Assembly (NCBI GenBank): GCA_036346225.1
Contig: JARFIW010000999.1
Span: 6,431,001-6,495,000, forward strand
Source: Platerodrilus igneus
Lineage: Eukaryota > Arthropoda > Insecta > Coleoptera > Lycidae
Length of the DNA: 64,000 nt
Direction: 5' to 3'
The notes below the pieces were generated by a model. That model saw nothing but the letters and a program-made list of their open reading frames with translations. It had not been told where the DNA came from and did not search any database. The position numbers and the translations under genes are program-made. Shown here one piece after another: positions 11,390 through 21,984 of the stretch. The first letter of the stretch is position 1, and each line of letters starts with the position of its first letter.

Positions 11390-13350
11390 TTTTAACAAAC
11401 AGAAGACAGTCCTTTCATGCTTGTTGAGTGGCTTTAATTTTATCTTTTAGCGCAACTTTAACGTACCAGACTACTCCTTTCAATCCTTTTCAACCTAGTT
11501 GACATGTAATCGATCCTTAATACAGATGCTCTATTCCGACCCGATCCGACTCTCGATCTTCATTGCTTTACGCAGCTTTCCCATCGCTAGTCTTTACTTG
11601 CGTCTCTGCGTCAGCAGAATCTACTCGCACTCTGTTGGAATTTCACTTGATCAGTGTAGTGATACCTCAGTTTTGAACATATGAAGTTTATAAATCAATG
11701 ATCTACGAGCTTCTCAGCAACGTACCGACTTCCTCTTGCGTTGTTACGCAATCGATAACGCATTACTGTTATCGTCATTTGTAACACTTTCTAGAATAAC
11801 CTCAGCATACGAGATTTACATCCTTTCAAGAACGTCACATATCAGAGTCTTTCACACGCACACATAGAAACCAGATGTATTCTGTCGTTCCATCGCACAA
11901 ATTACATTCTTACCTCATTTTCTCATCATAGCATTGTTTCACATATCAGTCGTTCACCGTCACACAGCAGTCGCTTGCATCCATTTCTCACTCCAGTTCT
12001 TTCCTTCCGACAGCGATGATACTCTTTCACGTCAACGGACAGCCCATCATGCGTTTCGTGCACGAACGCCAGCGACTTTCAATCTGTCTCGAATCATTTG
12101 ATCGAATCTGGCTGCAGAACCATTCACCTCTATATCGTAAAGCTTTAAGATATTTTCATCTTCCTCATTCCAACATCAGGTAACAGTTGTACCAGCCGCA
12201 GTTACACTTTATCAATCCTCCTTTTCCGACAGCTCGCAATTGCATCCTCGTCACTCACCATTCACGCAGCAGGTTACACGCCAGAGCATTTCTGTCCGAT
12301 ACCATCATTTGCAGTGGCCCGAGCATTGCCTTTAGAGCATAACCATTCATCCAGTTAAACCATTGCCATACCAGCTCGCCACGCAGTTGCACAGTTAATT
12401 GTCCCATTGTCAGAACGCAATGCCGTTTCAACGCAATTGACAACGTCAATCCAGCAGTTGCCGCCGTTATTTAGCCACTGTCCATGCCACTGCAGTTATC
12501 TCCAGATCTGCCGTCAACCATCATTCATTTTCCGTATCATAGCAAAGTTCATGCGTATACATCTTTCATCTTCAACCATGCCACCAGTTATCCACATAAG
12601 ACAATCTCGCTTTCATTACGTCTTACAGTTTCCTATACCAATCGTATTCTTCACTTATTAGGAACAACTAGCTTCGATTTTATTACTCGTTCAGCATAAT
12701 CCTGCTCTCCACTATGTCAACAAAAACGATCCAGGCGACGTTTGACGATCAAAGTACAAATTTCAGTATTTATACCAGAAACATTTTTAAATAAACATCC
12801 TTATGGTACATCTCGCAGCGCAATCAGAAATCATCTGCAGTTTTCGCACGCCGTACACACGCCGTCAATCAAGTGCAACGCCCGTCTAACATAATTCGCA
12901 GCTTAATCTTAATCTATCGCTCAATGATTCGAACCCATTGTATGACGCCCCTAAACGTCTACCTCACAACTTTTGAAATTTAATTTTTCGCGGTCAGCAC
13001 TCTTAGAAACTACTGAGGTATCGCAATTAATTTCAGACCAACAATCTCCAGACACCTTCAATCACGTTTCAGCACATTCAGTCGATACAGCCTCTGACCC
13101 AGCCGACACAACCACGATCACACAACCATGCACACATGACCACAGATGACCACATCGACCAGATACGACATGACGACAGCGTACATCAGACCAGCGATAC
13201 AGCATACACCCACGAGTTTTCATTACATCACGTTACAGTTTTCCACAAACGGTGACATTAATAAGCAGTTAGCCAGCGCCGGGCGCTGGCCAACCTATTA
13301 AATTTTCCTTTAGGTCCAACACACTTGTTTTTAATGGAAAAACTCATTAA
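11390..13350 (-). pseudogene. Heavily decayed inverted copy of the Rep-like gene
   Basis: At 11399-11450 the words acagaagacagtccttt and gagtggctttaattttatc match the reverse complement of 16140-16192, the 3' end of the Rep-like pseudogene. Farther in, cgcagctttcc at about 11571 matches the reverse complement near 15930, and agttgcacagtt near 12385 matches the region around 14745. Between these islands similarity is not obvious by eye. The strand is C-rich and G-poor. I infer the whole stretch is the left-arm counterpart of 13815-16192, eroded by substitutions and small deletions. Confidence 0.45.
13272..13290. other. Perfect GC-rich hairpin near the symmetry axis
   Basis: The 19 bases gccagcgcc-g-ggcgctggc form two perfect 9-bp arms around one base. 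The surrounding DNA is AT-rich, so the hairpin stands out. It lies about 130 bp from the geometric centre of the element. Confidence 0.8.
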
Positions 13351-13403
13351 CAAGCAATTAGTGCTAATGGGTTTTAAAGAGAAAACTCATTAAAAGCAAT
13401 TAG

Positions 13404-13586
13404 GTCATGGGTCATGGTCATATGGTCATGTGGTCATGTGGTCATATGGTCATGTGGTCATATGGTCATATGGTCATGTGGTCATGGCATGTGGTCATAT
13501 GGTCATATGGCCATGGTCATTGGTCTATGGTCATATGGTCATGTGGTCATGTGGTCATTATGGTCATATGGTCATGTGGTTATGTA
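13404..13586 (+). repeat. 9-bp minisatellite (tggtcatat/tggtcatgt)
   Basis: About twenty head-to-tail units of tggtcatat or tggtcatgt, with a few irregular units around 13487-13530. Open frames across it (MVMWSYGHVVIW and similar) are just the translated repeat. The element's midpoint, (5958+20857)/2, is 13407.5, so the array starts at the symmetry axis. Confidence 0.9.
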
Positions 13587-13814
13587 GCAGGAGATTAAAT
13601 TTGTATATAGGACCTACATATATCCGGACATGTGTTGATGATCTGCTAGACCTAGGTCGGATAACAAACAGTTCCTAAACCAGAGAATGTAGCGATATGG
13701 TGGTGTACCGACATATTCGACTATTTTCGGTAATATACGCCCCACTCTGTAGGATACATAAGGAACAGATTTTCGTATTCAATTTAGTATTTGACGGTAG
13801 CTAGAACGGTAAAC

Positions 13815-16192
13815 ATGAGCGTCTCCAAGGTGATTAACGTTTCTCAACTTTGGGAATAAAGTGAAACCGACAAATGAGCGATTTGGATTATGGCTGTTGG
13901 CAGAAAATATGTGCAACAATAATCTGGTGACAGATATTGGTAATATTTGTTATGTCGAAGGCGAAAAGATGCTGACTGGCGGACTACACACACCAATTAC
14001 AGAACCATTTTGTGACAATATAATGTTGGTTAAAATTTGCGACCTTTCTGACGCCGAACAAACATCGGCAAACAAAAGGATGTTTATCCTAAAAAAAGAA
14101 ATTTGTGGTGCATTTAACAGCTATCTACGAAGAAAGTTCAACCGATTTGTTTTCGCTAGGCATGGTGTTAAAGCTAAGCTTCCGTTTTCTCGGAAAGCAG
14201 TAACAAGATAGGCCAGAGAGTAAAAGAAATTATCGGAAAAGAAGACATCGAATGCATTAATAAAAAATTCCAAAATCCTATATGTGTTCCATACAAAGTG
14301 GAACTAGCAGATGTTAAGTTGGAAACTTTATTGGAGGAACTACCAGATATATTAGACGAAGTCGAAAAGATTATTTCTATCTTTTGACATGGATGTAACC
14401 CAAGATTTTGCAGGCATATTTAGCAAGATGGAGATGTGTAATTATTTAACTACAAACCATAACTTTTGCTATAAGGGCGAATACGAAGAAAAGTGTAATA
14501 TTATAGTTGACAACGATAAAACTGCGGGGATTGATTGTTTAACATGGCTAACAACCAATGCAAGAATTAAGATTTACAACAAATTTGTGTGCCAGATAAC
14601 AAGTCCTGGTGTTAATAAACAACTTGGCAATCATATACTAGATTTTTTACGTTGTCCAGATGTACGTTTAAGGGAAACATTTGCGTCTACTTTGGCCAAA
14701 GAACATGGTATTACGCGATTGGAAGCGACAATATACAACTGTGCAATTGGAAGCTATGTCAGTGCGGAACGGGTGTATAAACCCTTAAAAGACTGTTTAA
14801 CCTTATTGGAAGATAGTGTTATACTTCCTAAAGGCACCAATGTACTCGGTACCACTTACCAAAATGTGGAGTAAGCTATCGGACAAGCTACAAAATAGCT
14901 GCTGTTTAGTGTATAATAACCTGCTACAGTACGTGTATTGGGGGAATGGTAATACAAAGAAATTGACGGGCTTGCAAATTAAGTTGTCCAAAAAACCAGA
15001 GGAAAAGGAAAAGGAAAAATTGATAAAGTATGTGCTTTCGGCTTTTAGTTTTAACTATTTACCTGTAAATTATTTGGAGATAGTATAGGAAGATGTCCAA
15101 GATAAAATAAAAATCTTACACAAGTGCTACATTAAAGCAGGTAGTACATATTTTACACAATCTGCCACACCATATTCTACAATTCCAAAAGAAATAGTAA
15201 TTTCGGACTTGGGATTGATAGATACGCCTAACATTCGTCCAGAGGTTGTACGACAACGCGTAAATATTGGTAGTAAACTCTATCCGTTTACGCTAAAGGA
15301 AATTACCCCATTATGTATACCATACGCTGTAAGTGGAAGGAAAAGACAACTGGAATTAGAGGAAATGGATGCAAAAGGCGAAAATTGACTACATGGAAAA
15401 CACTGCGACAATACGCGATCAATACAAAGATGTGTTAGACAAAGAACATCTTATTAGAGAAAATGAGGAAGAATTAAAAGATTATTTTATGTGCCGATGG
15501 ACTGACTTAGATACATCTGGTTTCTACAAGTTGTATGCATTTGCGGTTAGTAAGAAAGACTCTTTAGTTATGTAGGCGTTCTTGCAGAAAAGGATGGTAC
15601 TAAATCCGTATACTTTTTAAAAGGTTATTCTAAAACGTATTTATCAAAATGGCAGATAACAAAGACGAACTAAGGAATGCGGGTTTCGTAATCTTTGCGT
15701 ACACCACACGCAAAGGGGGTCCGTTAAACATTGTATATTTGCCTAGTAAAGAACCTTTCGGATCATTTAAAACCGAGGGTCTTACAACCTATAACAACCA
15801 TATATTCCCAAAAGTGGTGGAATATGCAACTACGCAACGGTGTGTGGAGAAAAGGATTTCCTCCAATACCGACAAGAAGAAGTCGATCAAGCTAACAAGA
15901 TACGTATGCAGGATATAGTGGAAAGCTGCGATTAAAAGATTGTCACAAGCTGCAAGAATTACACGAAGGAATGGATCTGGTTGTCGGCGGAATCAAAGAC
16001 TTTAAATATAGAGGCAAACTTCGGTACATTTTACAATTCGAAAACCTAGACGGTCTCTATGTATCAAACTATTGGTTAGAAAAGGAGATAGAGGACTTGG
16101 GTATCGATTTAAATTTTAAGCTGCGAATAAAATTAGATAAAATTAAAGCCACTCCAAACAAGCATAAAGAAAGGACTGTCTTCTGTGTATAA
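13815..16192 (+). pseudogene. Long Rep-like gene of the giant element, frameshifted
   Basis: I do not recognise a named family. Joined across frames it would be about 780 residues. A start at 13815 (MSVSKVINV) is followed by NERFGLWLLAENM, then at 14389 DVTQDFAG. Later come LTTNARIKIYNKFVC at about 14545, GNHILDF at about 14620, GITRLEATIY at about 14710, TKKLTGLQIKL at about 14955 and LSAFSFNYLPVNYLEI at about 15040. The order D-x-T-x-D, KIYNK, TRLE resembles replication initiators of the filamentous-phage gene II type, which suggests a replication role, but no HUH motif was found. Breaks: frameshifts near 13856, 14200, 14385, 14850, 15375, 15560 and 15915, and a stop at 15086. The damage is modest beside its length, so decay looks recent. 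Confidence 0.55.
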
Positions 16193-16344
16193 CTTTGTAT
16201 TAAAATTAAGTTTAAATGGATCCATGCTTGGCATTAAATATTTTTAAATTTGTTATGTATAATGTCAGAATAAACATTTTATAATAGTATATAACATTGT
16301 TCTTTATTTATAAAAGGCTGTGACGTTACCCTGAAATAGCAGTC

Positions 16345-16465
16345 GCACAGAGAGGGGTGCGCATGGGCAGCACGCATGGGCAGGGGTGTGCACGCGCATG
16401 GGCGCGCATGGGCAAGGGTGTGCATGCGCAGGGGTGCTCATGGGCTGGGATGTGTCTGGGCGTAC
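16345..16465 (+). repeat. G-rich degenerate repeat (gcatgggca-ggggtgtgca units)
   Basis: Units built on gcatgggc and ggggtg alternate across 120 bp. The left arm has only a poor counterpart (about 11200-11275, C-rich). Long open frames here on both strands reflect composition rather than coding. Confidence 0.7.
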
Positions 16466-17212
16466 ACGAGGGAAGCGGATGTTAACAGTCACCAAGCATC
16501 CAATTCTTTATTTGGTGTGGAGTACTTGTCTGCGTATGTATCCGGAGTAAAAGAATACGATTTGCATACGCAGCTTATTAATAAAATTAGTTTATCGAGG
16601 GAAGATGACAAAAGGTACATCATTCCTAATAGTACAACAATCTACGCATGGGGGTGTAAAGATATAAGATAGTTGTTTAGATTTGTATATATTAGTTTTA
16701 AGATTCCATAATTTTTAAGTTCTTCTCCCACCTTCCAAATCCTTCCGGCTTCTATCCTGGTTGACAGAGGATACGTGTTATCTCCACGTGGTATTCGCGG
16801 GACACTGCGGTTTTAGATTTCTAGGGAAACGGTTGGTTAAAGCATATGTCTTGGTTAGCGGAAAAAAAGGGTTCTCAAGATGGTGTTAAATAAAGATGAG
16901 CAAAAATTAGTCTTTAAAACGCATAACTTTGTATGGGTGGTCCTATTTAAAATCTGTTTACAGATTTGGGGTCCCTAGAAAATTTAATATTAGTTGATAC
17001 CTAGCAAAATATATTTATCTTAAAAGAGTGACTACCCGCGTATAATAAATACAATATAACACTTGTCAACAAAAAGTTGTAGAGAAATTAAAGACGTATT
17101 TAATGGGGGTCCAGTATTAGAATTTGTTGGTAGTAATGTTAAGTCCTACTGTATTGTAGGCGAGAAAGATACGATTAAAAAGATTAAAGGGTCTCACGAA
17201 TTGTAGTTATAA

Positions 17213-17300
17213 AACCGAGGGTCTTACAACCTATAACGAGCATATACCTCAAAAGGGGTAGACATGCAACTACGCAGCAGTGCGCGGAGAATAACAATTC
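17213..17300 (+). pseudogene. Duplicate fragment of the Rep-like gene inside the right arm
   Basis: The stretch aaaaccgagggtcttacaac..tgcaactacgcagc matches 15769-15850 at most positions, in the same orientation. It encodes the KTEGLTTYN segment with small deletions. It shows that gene pieces were copied outward into the arm. Confidence 0.75.
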
Positions 17301-17919
17301 TCCAATAAGAAATTAAAGTTTCCATGTACGTAGCACCAGTCATTGGGTAATGGTAGAAATGTTAAACCTATAAAGGCGATTATTAATTGTGGATTAGAAA
17401 ATAGTAGTTTTCGTGGACTAAATAAAATAGCTTAGACTAATTAATGTATATGGTTACATATTCTCGACACATCCACAAACATCTGCTTACGTCCACAATG
17501 GCGATACCGGTAGTTTTTGTTTAACAAATAGTAGGAAAGATACGTCAGGTGTTAGTGCGTGAAGCCCATAGGATCGTTGGAATTAAAAAGAACGATATGG
17601 CGGAATGTATGGTTGTTCCGTTAGAATAATCTAAAGTGGTTAATTGATCGTATTAGATGTTTAAATAAGCGAAAGTGTAAAGGCCTACATAAACAAAAAT
17701 TTAATTATCCGACAAAAGTGCGCGATGTGCTACACTTATAAAGAAAGTATGGAATGGTGCTTTGCATCGGTCCTAACATAAAAAGGGCGACTGACTTTTC
17801 CAAGCAACTACAAGAATAGCAGTAGCGCAGAGAAGGGGTATGCATGTATTATACAGTTGCTGCAAAATATGTTAGTTTACGCATAGCTCGGATGTGTAAT
17901 TGATCACGACTTAAAGATC

Positions 17920-18371
17920 CTCGGAGGTTTAAAAATTCTCGGCCCATTGTCGTTTGAAAATGTTTGTAAATTATCAGAACAGGAGCGGGTCGAAGTTTAA
18001 TGGATGATTGACTGAGTTTTTCTACCTTTACGAGGGAATTGGAAGTTGACAGACATCGAGCATCTAATTCTATTTGGAGGATATCGAGTACTTACCGGTT
18101 CTAGAAATCAATACGTGCGGCCGACCGCTATGCGAAAGTGTAAAAGCCTACAGAAGCAAAATTTAATTATCAGACGAAAAAGTGTGCGATGTGCTATAGA
18201 AAGTATAAAAAATGGTGCTTTGCATCGCTCCTAACAGTAAAAAGGAGAGTGACTTTTTCTAGCAATTACAAGAATAGCAGTAGCGCGGCGAAGGGGTATG
18301 CATGTATTATACAGCGCATTGTTGCTCTAAAATATGTTAGTTTACGAGAAGCTCGAACGTGCACAAATTAA
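17920..18371 (+). pseudogene. Unrecognised conserved reading in right arm
   Basis: Counterpart of 8358-8800. Across frames it reads DLGGLKILGPL, KLSEQERVEV, LTDIEHLILFGGYRVLTGS, then RPTAMRKCKSL or CGRPLCESV depending on frame, and MCYRKYKKWCF. A continuous frame runs from 18189 to the stop at 18369. A shortened second version precedes it at about 17640-17880. No domain was recognised. A nucleic-acid-binding role would only be a guess from its basic composition. Confidence 0.4.
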
Positions 18372-18399
18372 ATTTCAATCTATAATTAACCACGGTCGT

Positions 18400-18967
18400 A
18401 AAAATGGGAAATTAATGGGTAATTTGAATACCGCTAAGCATATACTTTCGCTTGGTGATTCATTTGGAAAAATATTCAAGCCCCCCATTTCCTAAAATAT
18501 GACGTAGAAGTTATTTAAAATTAAATTGTTGTAAGTATCCTGTAGACAACAAGTTGGTATTTTCTTAGTAATGGTTTAAAGTGTTTTTGGTTATAGTAGC
18601 ATTGCATCTTCTACAGCACGACTTGCACACAATTTGTGTGCGTGTGCTACCACCCTTTTGGATTTTTAATATGCATGCGATCCGTATAACATGGAAGATG
18701 TTTTCCGGTGTTTCTACTAACGGCATTCACACCATCGACGAAGCGAAGCAGGTGCATGCATTAGCGCTAAATGTATTGGACGAGCAGCAAGGAATATGAC
18801 ATCATTTAGTTCCCCGCCGAATCCTCAACATCGTTCGGTCGTCTTCGGAAACCTTCGGTATGCATTCTATAAGGAACATAAATCAGGTATGCTCGAGTAA
18901 GCTTTTTAGTTAGCTAGATTACAAGTTTAACCAAAGTGCTATAGTGCGGGTTTTGTTTTGTACTAAA
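18400..18967. other. Right-arm stretch with no clear gene
   Basis: It mirrors 7842-8360 in the left arm. One strand reads CSTRTQLCSRAED on the left (8113-8151), while the other reads IDEAKQVHALALNVL on the right (18753-18800). Neither is supported by both copies in one frame, so I cannot say which, if either, was coding. Confidence 0.4.
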
Positions 18968-19519
18968 ATGGTACCTGCAAACGTTTATAAGTGCAACCTT
19001 GCGGTGCTTCCTATACCTGGAAAATGCTCTCAAACGGCACCAGAACAAATGTCGTAGTGTAACATCGCCCAGGTTAAGCCGTCCGCAGCAAAGTACTTAA
19101 ACTGTGGGACTTGCGGTTTCGCTTTTACGCGAATGGACAACTTACTGCGACACAAGGAAAAACAGCACGGTATGTCATTAAGCCTTAAACGTTCAGCTCC
19201 GCCAGCTGTTAAAGGGTCTTGTACGAAACAACCACGAATTATGTGTACAGTATGCGATTTCGAAATGGAAAAGAATACATATACCGCACACTTAAGGAGC
19301 AACAAACATAAAAATGCATCAGTTACCGCTACTAACGAAGATGGTGTAGAAATGATTAGCACAGCGTTTAACAACCGTATGGCTAGCTATCGCATAAATA
19401 ACGCCAGCGTCGACAATGGAGTGTCCGAGTTTCTTTGGAAGCAGAAGGAACGATTTATTCGATTACTTAATAAAAAAAGAATACAACATATAATCCGGAA
19501 AATACGTACGAAGTCTTAA
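18968..19519 (+). pseudogene. Three-finger protein with STAFNNR tail, right-arm copy
   Basis: Start ATG at 18968 (MVPANVYKC). Finger 1 is C-x2-C-x12-H-x4-C once a 1-base shift near 19000 is allowed. A stop follows at about 19054. From 19060 the frame is open to the stop at 19517: finger 2 CGTCGFAFTRMDNLLRHKEKQH, a basic spacer, finger 3 CTVCDFEMEKNTYTAHLRSNKH, then VEMISTAFNNRMASYRINN and a basic end. From memory, fingers followed by an SAFKNR-like motif are the N-terminal module of long invertebrate Polinton/bidna-like type B polymerase ORFs. Here the polymerase part is absent. Nuclear DNA binding is likely for such fingers, but activity of this copy is doubtful. Confidence 0.6.
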
Positions 19520-20857
19520 ACATCATTCCTAATAGCACAGCAACCTAATTAAGGTAGGTCAGTAAGCAATATTTAATTGCTGTTAATTGATTTGTATTTA
19601 GCGTACTTTCCTATTTAAAACCCATTACATTGGAATGTGTTTACCTCCACGTGATGTCGCTGGACGGTAAAACATATTGTTAGATTAACGATAATATGTC
19701 TTATTAACCGAAAACATGTCTCCTTTTTACATTAATCTCTTTTATTACAGGTCTATTTAAACAACACATTAATTTCCTTTTGTTACAGGTTAAACTTTCG
19801 GCTACGCACAGGAAATAATGTTATACTTTGTAAAATTGCATTCTATAAGTTTATTAAACTGTAAGTTGGATAAATAAATTATTAAAATTTTGTGTTCTTA
19901 ATTTTGTGTTACTACCTCTAACTGTTTGGTTAAAGCATATGTCTTGGGTAGCGAAAAAGGTTTTAAAAAATGGAGTTAAATATATACGAGCAAAATTTTT
20001 TAAAGAGGTTTGAGGGCTTAAAGTATAACTTTGCAGGGCGTTGTCCGATTTCAAATCTGTTTGCAGATTCAAATTCTGTGTAAAATTTTAGACTAACAAG
20101 ATGTATCGCATGACTAAGAAAATTTATAAGAACGCTCAAAAGTCGCTACAGGTAAGAAATCTTAAAATTAGGGTAGCTCCCTTGGGGATGGTGCAATCTG
20201 AAAAATTCCTAGAGATTTGGGTAGCTGAGAAAATTCTAATATTGATTGATACCAAACAAGATAGGTTTATCTCAAAAGATGCATTGGTCAGACGAAGAAA
20301 ACTATTTGTTAGGTTTGCTTATAAAGCAAAGAGCAAAATTTAGAAGATCAGGACTTTAAAGGGGTATAACTTTGCAGGGCATGGTCCGATTTCAAATCTG
20401 TTTACAGATTTGAATTCTGTAAAATTTTAGACTAACAAGATGTATCGCATGTATAAAAAATTTATAAGAACGCTCAAAAGTCGCTACAGGTAAGAAATCT
20501 TAAAATGAGGGTAGCTCCCTTGGGGATGATGCAATCTGAAAAATTCCTAGAGATTCAGGTAGCTGAGAAAATTCTAATATTAATTGATACCAAACAAGAT
20601 AGGTTTATCTCGTGGGTGGAAATGTGGAGAAAGATTTATCTCGCGGGTGGAAAGAATGCGGGTGTGATGTAATCAAAATGGTTGGGGTAAAAAATTCCAC
20701 AAGGAGGAGATTCATCTCCACAGGGAGAGAGCAGGTGGAGATTCTTAAAAAATAAGACTTTATAGTGCGAATTTACATGTAAATTTGGTCCAGATGTGTG
20801 TGGAAATGTGGATGCTGGTGGAAATGTGGTGCTGATTCGTAACTAAATACACTACTA
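19520..20857. other. Outer right arm, non-coding
   Basis: No gene is evident. It contains the 338-bp tandem units and, near the end, repeated ggtggaaatgtgg words (20615-20640, 20800-20830). The outer left arm 5958-7290 is its mirror. Confidence 0.6.
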
Positions 20858-20904
20858 ACAGTAAATTAAAATATTTTAATTTGGAGTGGTTTATAGAATC
20901 ATTT

Positions 20905-21981
20905 CATCCCAAGCTCAAAAATTCACGTTTGTTCGGGCACTGCTCGGCTTTGATAATATTTGGGTTAACTCGATATAAATACAATTTAAAGCAGAACTGA
21001 TCGTTGGCTACTATCCCAGTACATTCCTAGCACTTTATCTATAGTATCAACTGGATTAATTTTAATTACGGCACTCATGGGGCTTTGATTGCCATTTAAA
21101 ACAGATTGTACTGTGCTAGAATTGGACACGAAACCTCGAAGTTCAAATCCAGCCTTTGCGTGCGTATCCCTAACGCAACCCTATGCGTAGCGCTGTCTCC
21201 TTACTGTCAAAACTTGAGACCAAGTCGTCCATATAGTGATTGACTTTTGTTGCTGTCACCACTTCAGACTCGCTACTTGCCGATTCCTCGGCATTCTTAT
21301 TACTAACATGCAAGGCACTGCATGGGGAACAAGAGGCTCCAAACACCATTGACGTCATTACATATGTTTCGACTGGTTTTTCCTTATTTCCGCTCCTCCA
21401 AAGAAATTGTTGCGAATGCAGGTCTTCTTTATTTTAATTTGAAGGAACATTTCTTTTATATCTGCACACAAGGCAATTGCATTTTCACGAAATCTAAACA
21501 ATATGCCATTCAACGGTTGATTTAAATCTGGACCTTTTAATAAAACTGAGTTCAACGAGATTCCGTTTACAGCTGCAGCGGCGTCAAATACGATGCGTAC
21601 CTGCCCTGGCTTATTTGGATTGACCACGGCAAAATGAGGGAGGTGCCAAGTTCTAGGCGTTTTGACAGCTATCTCGTTTGGGCTTAGTTTTCTAGCATAT
21701 CCTTTGGATATGTAGCTAGTCATCACGGTGTTGTATGCTTCGTAAAATAACGGATCTTTTTTCATTTTTAGCTCTATATAACGCAAACGATTAAATGCCA
21801 TTGTGTAGTTATTTGGTAAAGTCAGATCGTCTGCTTTCCATAATAAACCAGATTCAAATATGTCACCAATCCTTTTAGTTGTCAACTTCAATATTTTTCT
21901 CGCTCTGAGTATTTCTTTAGATTCGAGAGGTTCAGCTGACGGCATGGCAACACCAAAATTTTCAGTAGTAAAATACTCTTT
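20905..21981 (-). pseudogene. Bel-Pao RT, N-terminal half, inverted
   Basis: On minus the reading starts at 21981 (EYFTTENFG) and gives DIFESGLLWK, WHLPHFAVVNPNKPGQVRIVF, DAAAAVNGISLNSVLLKGPD and ADIKEMFLQI. A frameshift near 21430 leads to the part with catalytic NHYMDDLV at about 21240. The end, NPVDTIDKVLGMYWDSS near 21030, is repeated on plus at 21985-22120. It would copy the element RNA into DNA in the virus-like particle. It cannot work here because the remainder of the gene points the other way. Confidence 0.85.
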
Positions 21982-21984
21982 TAT

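Larger units (their letters stand above)
5958..11390 (+). repeat. Left arm of the giant inverted repeat
   Basis: It matches the right arm (16200-20857) in reverse complement, in order. Matching pairs include 6060-6200 with 20600-20760, 6290-6540 with 20280-20540, 7294-7841 with 18968-19519, 8358-8800 with 17920-18371, 8810-9010 with 17640-17870, 9090-9230 with 17410-17540 and 10750-11390 with 16200-16990. The left arm is longer because it holds an extra diverged module at about 9290-10740. Against the right arm it shows many 1-3 base deletions between 8000 and 9230. Confidence 0.85.
5958..20857. mobile_element. Giant palindromic element of about 14.9 kb, virus- or plasmid-like, unclassified
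   Basis: The sequence from 5958 inward is repeated in reverse complement from 20857 inward. The ends read TAGTAGTG and CACTACTA, and both flanks carry acag, a possible 4-bp target duplication. Outer arms (5958-8000 and 18800-20857) are almost identical. Similarity continues patchily to near the middle. Each arm has a three-finger zinc-finger gene. The right arm has a long Rep-like pseudogene and the left arm a decayed inverted counterpart. No integrase, DDE transposase, polymerase core or reverse transcriptase was recognised. A Polinton-, bidnavirus- or linear-plasmid-derived replicon integrated as a head-to-head dimer would explain the layout. It could instead be a foldback transposon carrying passenger genes. 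Confidence 0.7.
16200..20857 (-). repeat. Right arm of the giant inverted repeat
   Basis: Reverse-complement partner of the left arm. It keeps fuller versions of the shared sequences and more open frames on plus. Between about 16990 and 17430 it lacks most of the left module and instead holds a short duplicate of the Rep-like gene (17213-17300). The outer 2 kb match the left arm almost base for base, while inner parts match only in patches. Confidence 0.85.

Noticed and set aside
9926..12700. Several plus-strand frames of 60-86 residues in the left inner arm
   Set aside because: They lie antisense to the decayed Rep-like copy, share no sense with the right arm and have no recognisable motif.
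13404..13586. Possible CRISPR-like array
   Set aside because: Units are 9 bp with no unique spacers, and the sequence is eukaryotic.
13407..13678. Two overlapping open frames of 63 and 82 residues rich in His, Met, Val and Trp
   Set aside because: They are translations of the 9-bp minisatellite, open in several frames because of its composition.
16304..16672. Open frames on both strands with Gly/Arg- and Pro/Ala-rich proteins
   Set aside because: They come from the G-rich degenerate repeat at 16345-16465 and show no domain.
5958..20857. Classification as a standard Polinton/Maverick
   Set aside because: No integrase, protease, packaging ATPase or polymerase core was found, the apparent duplication is 4 bp rather than 6, and the arms are far longer than usual.
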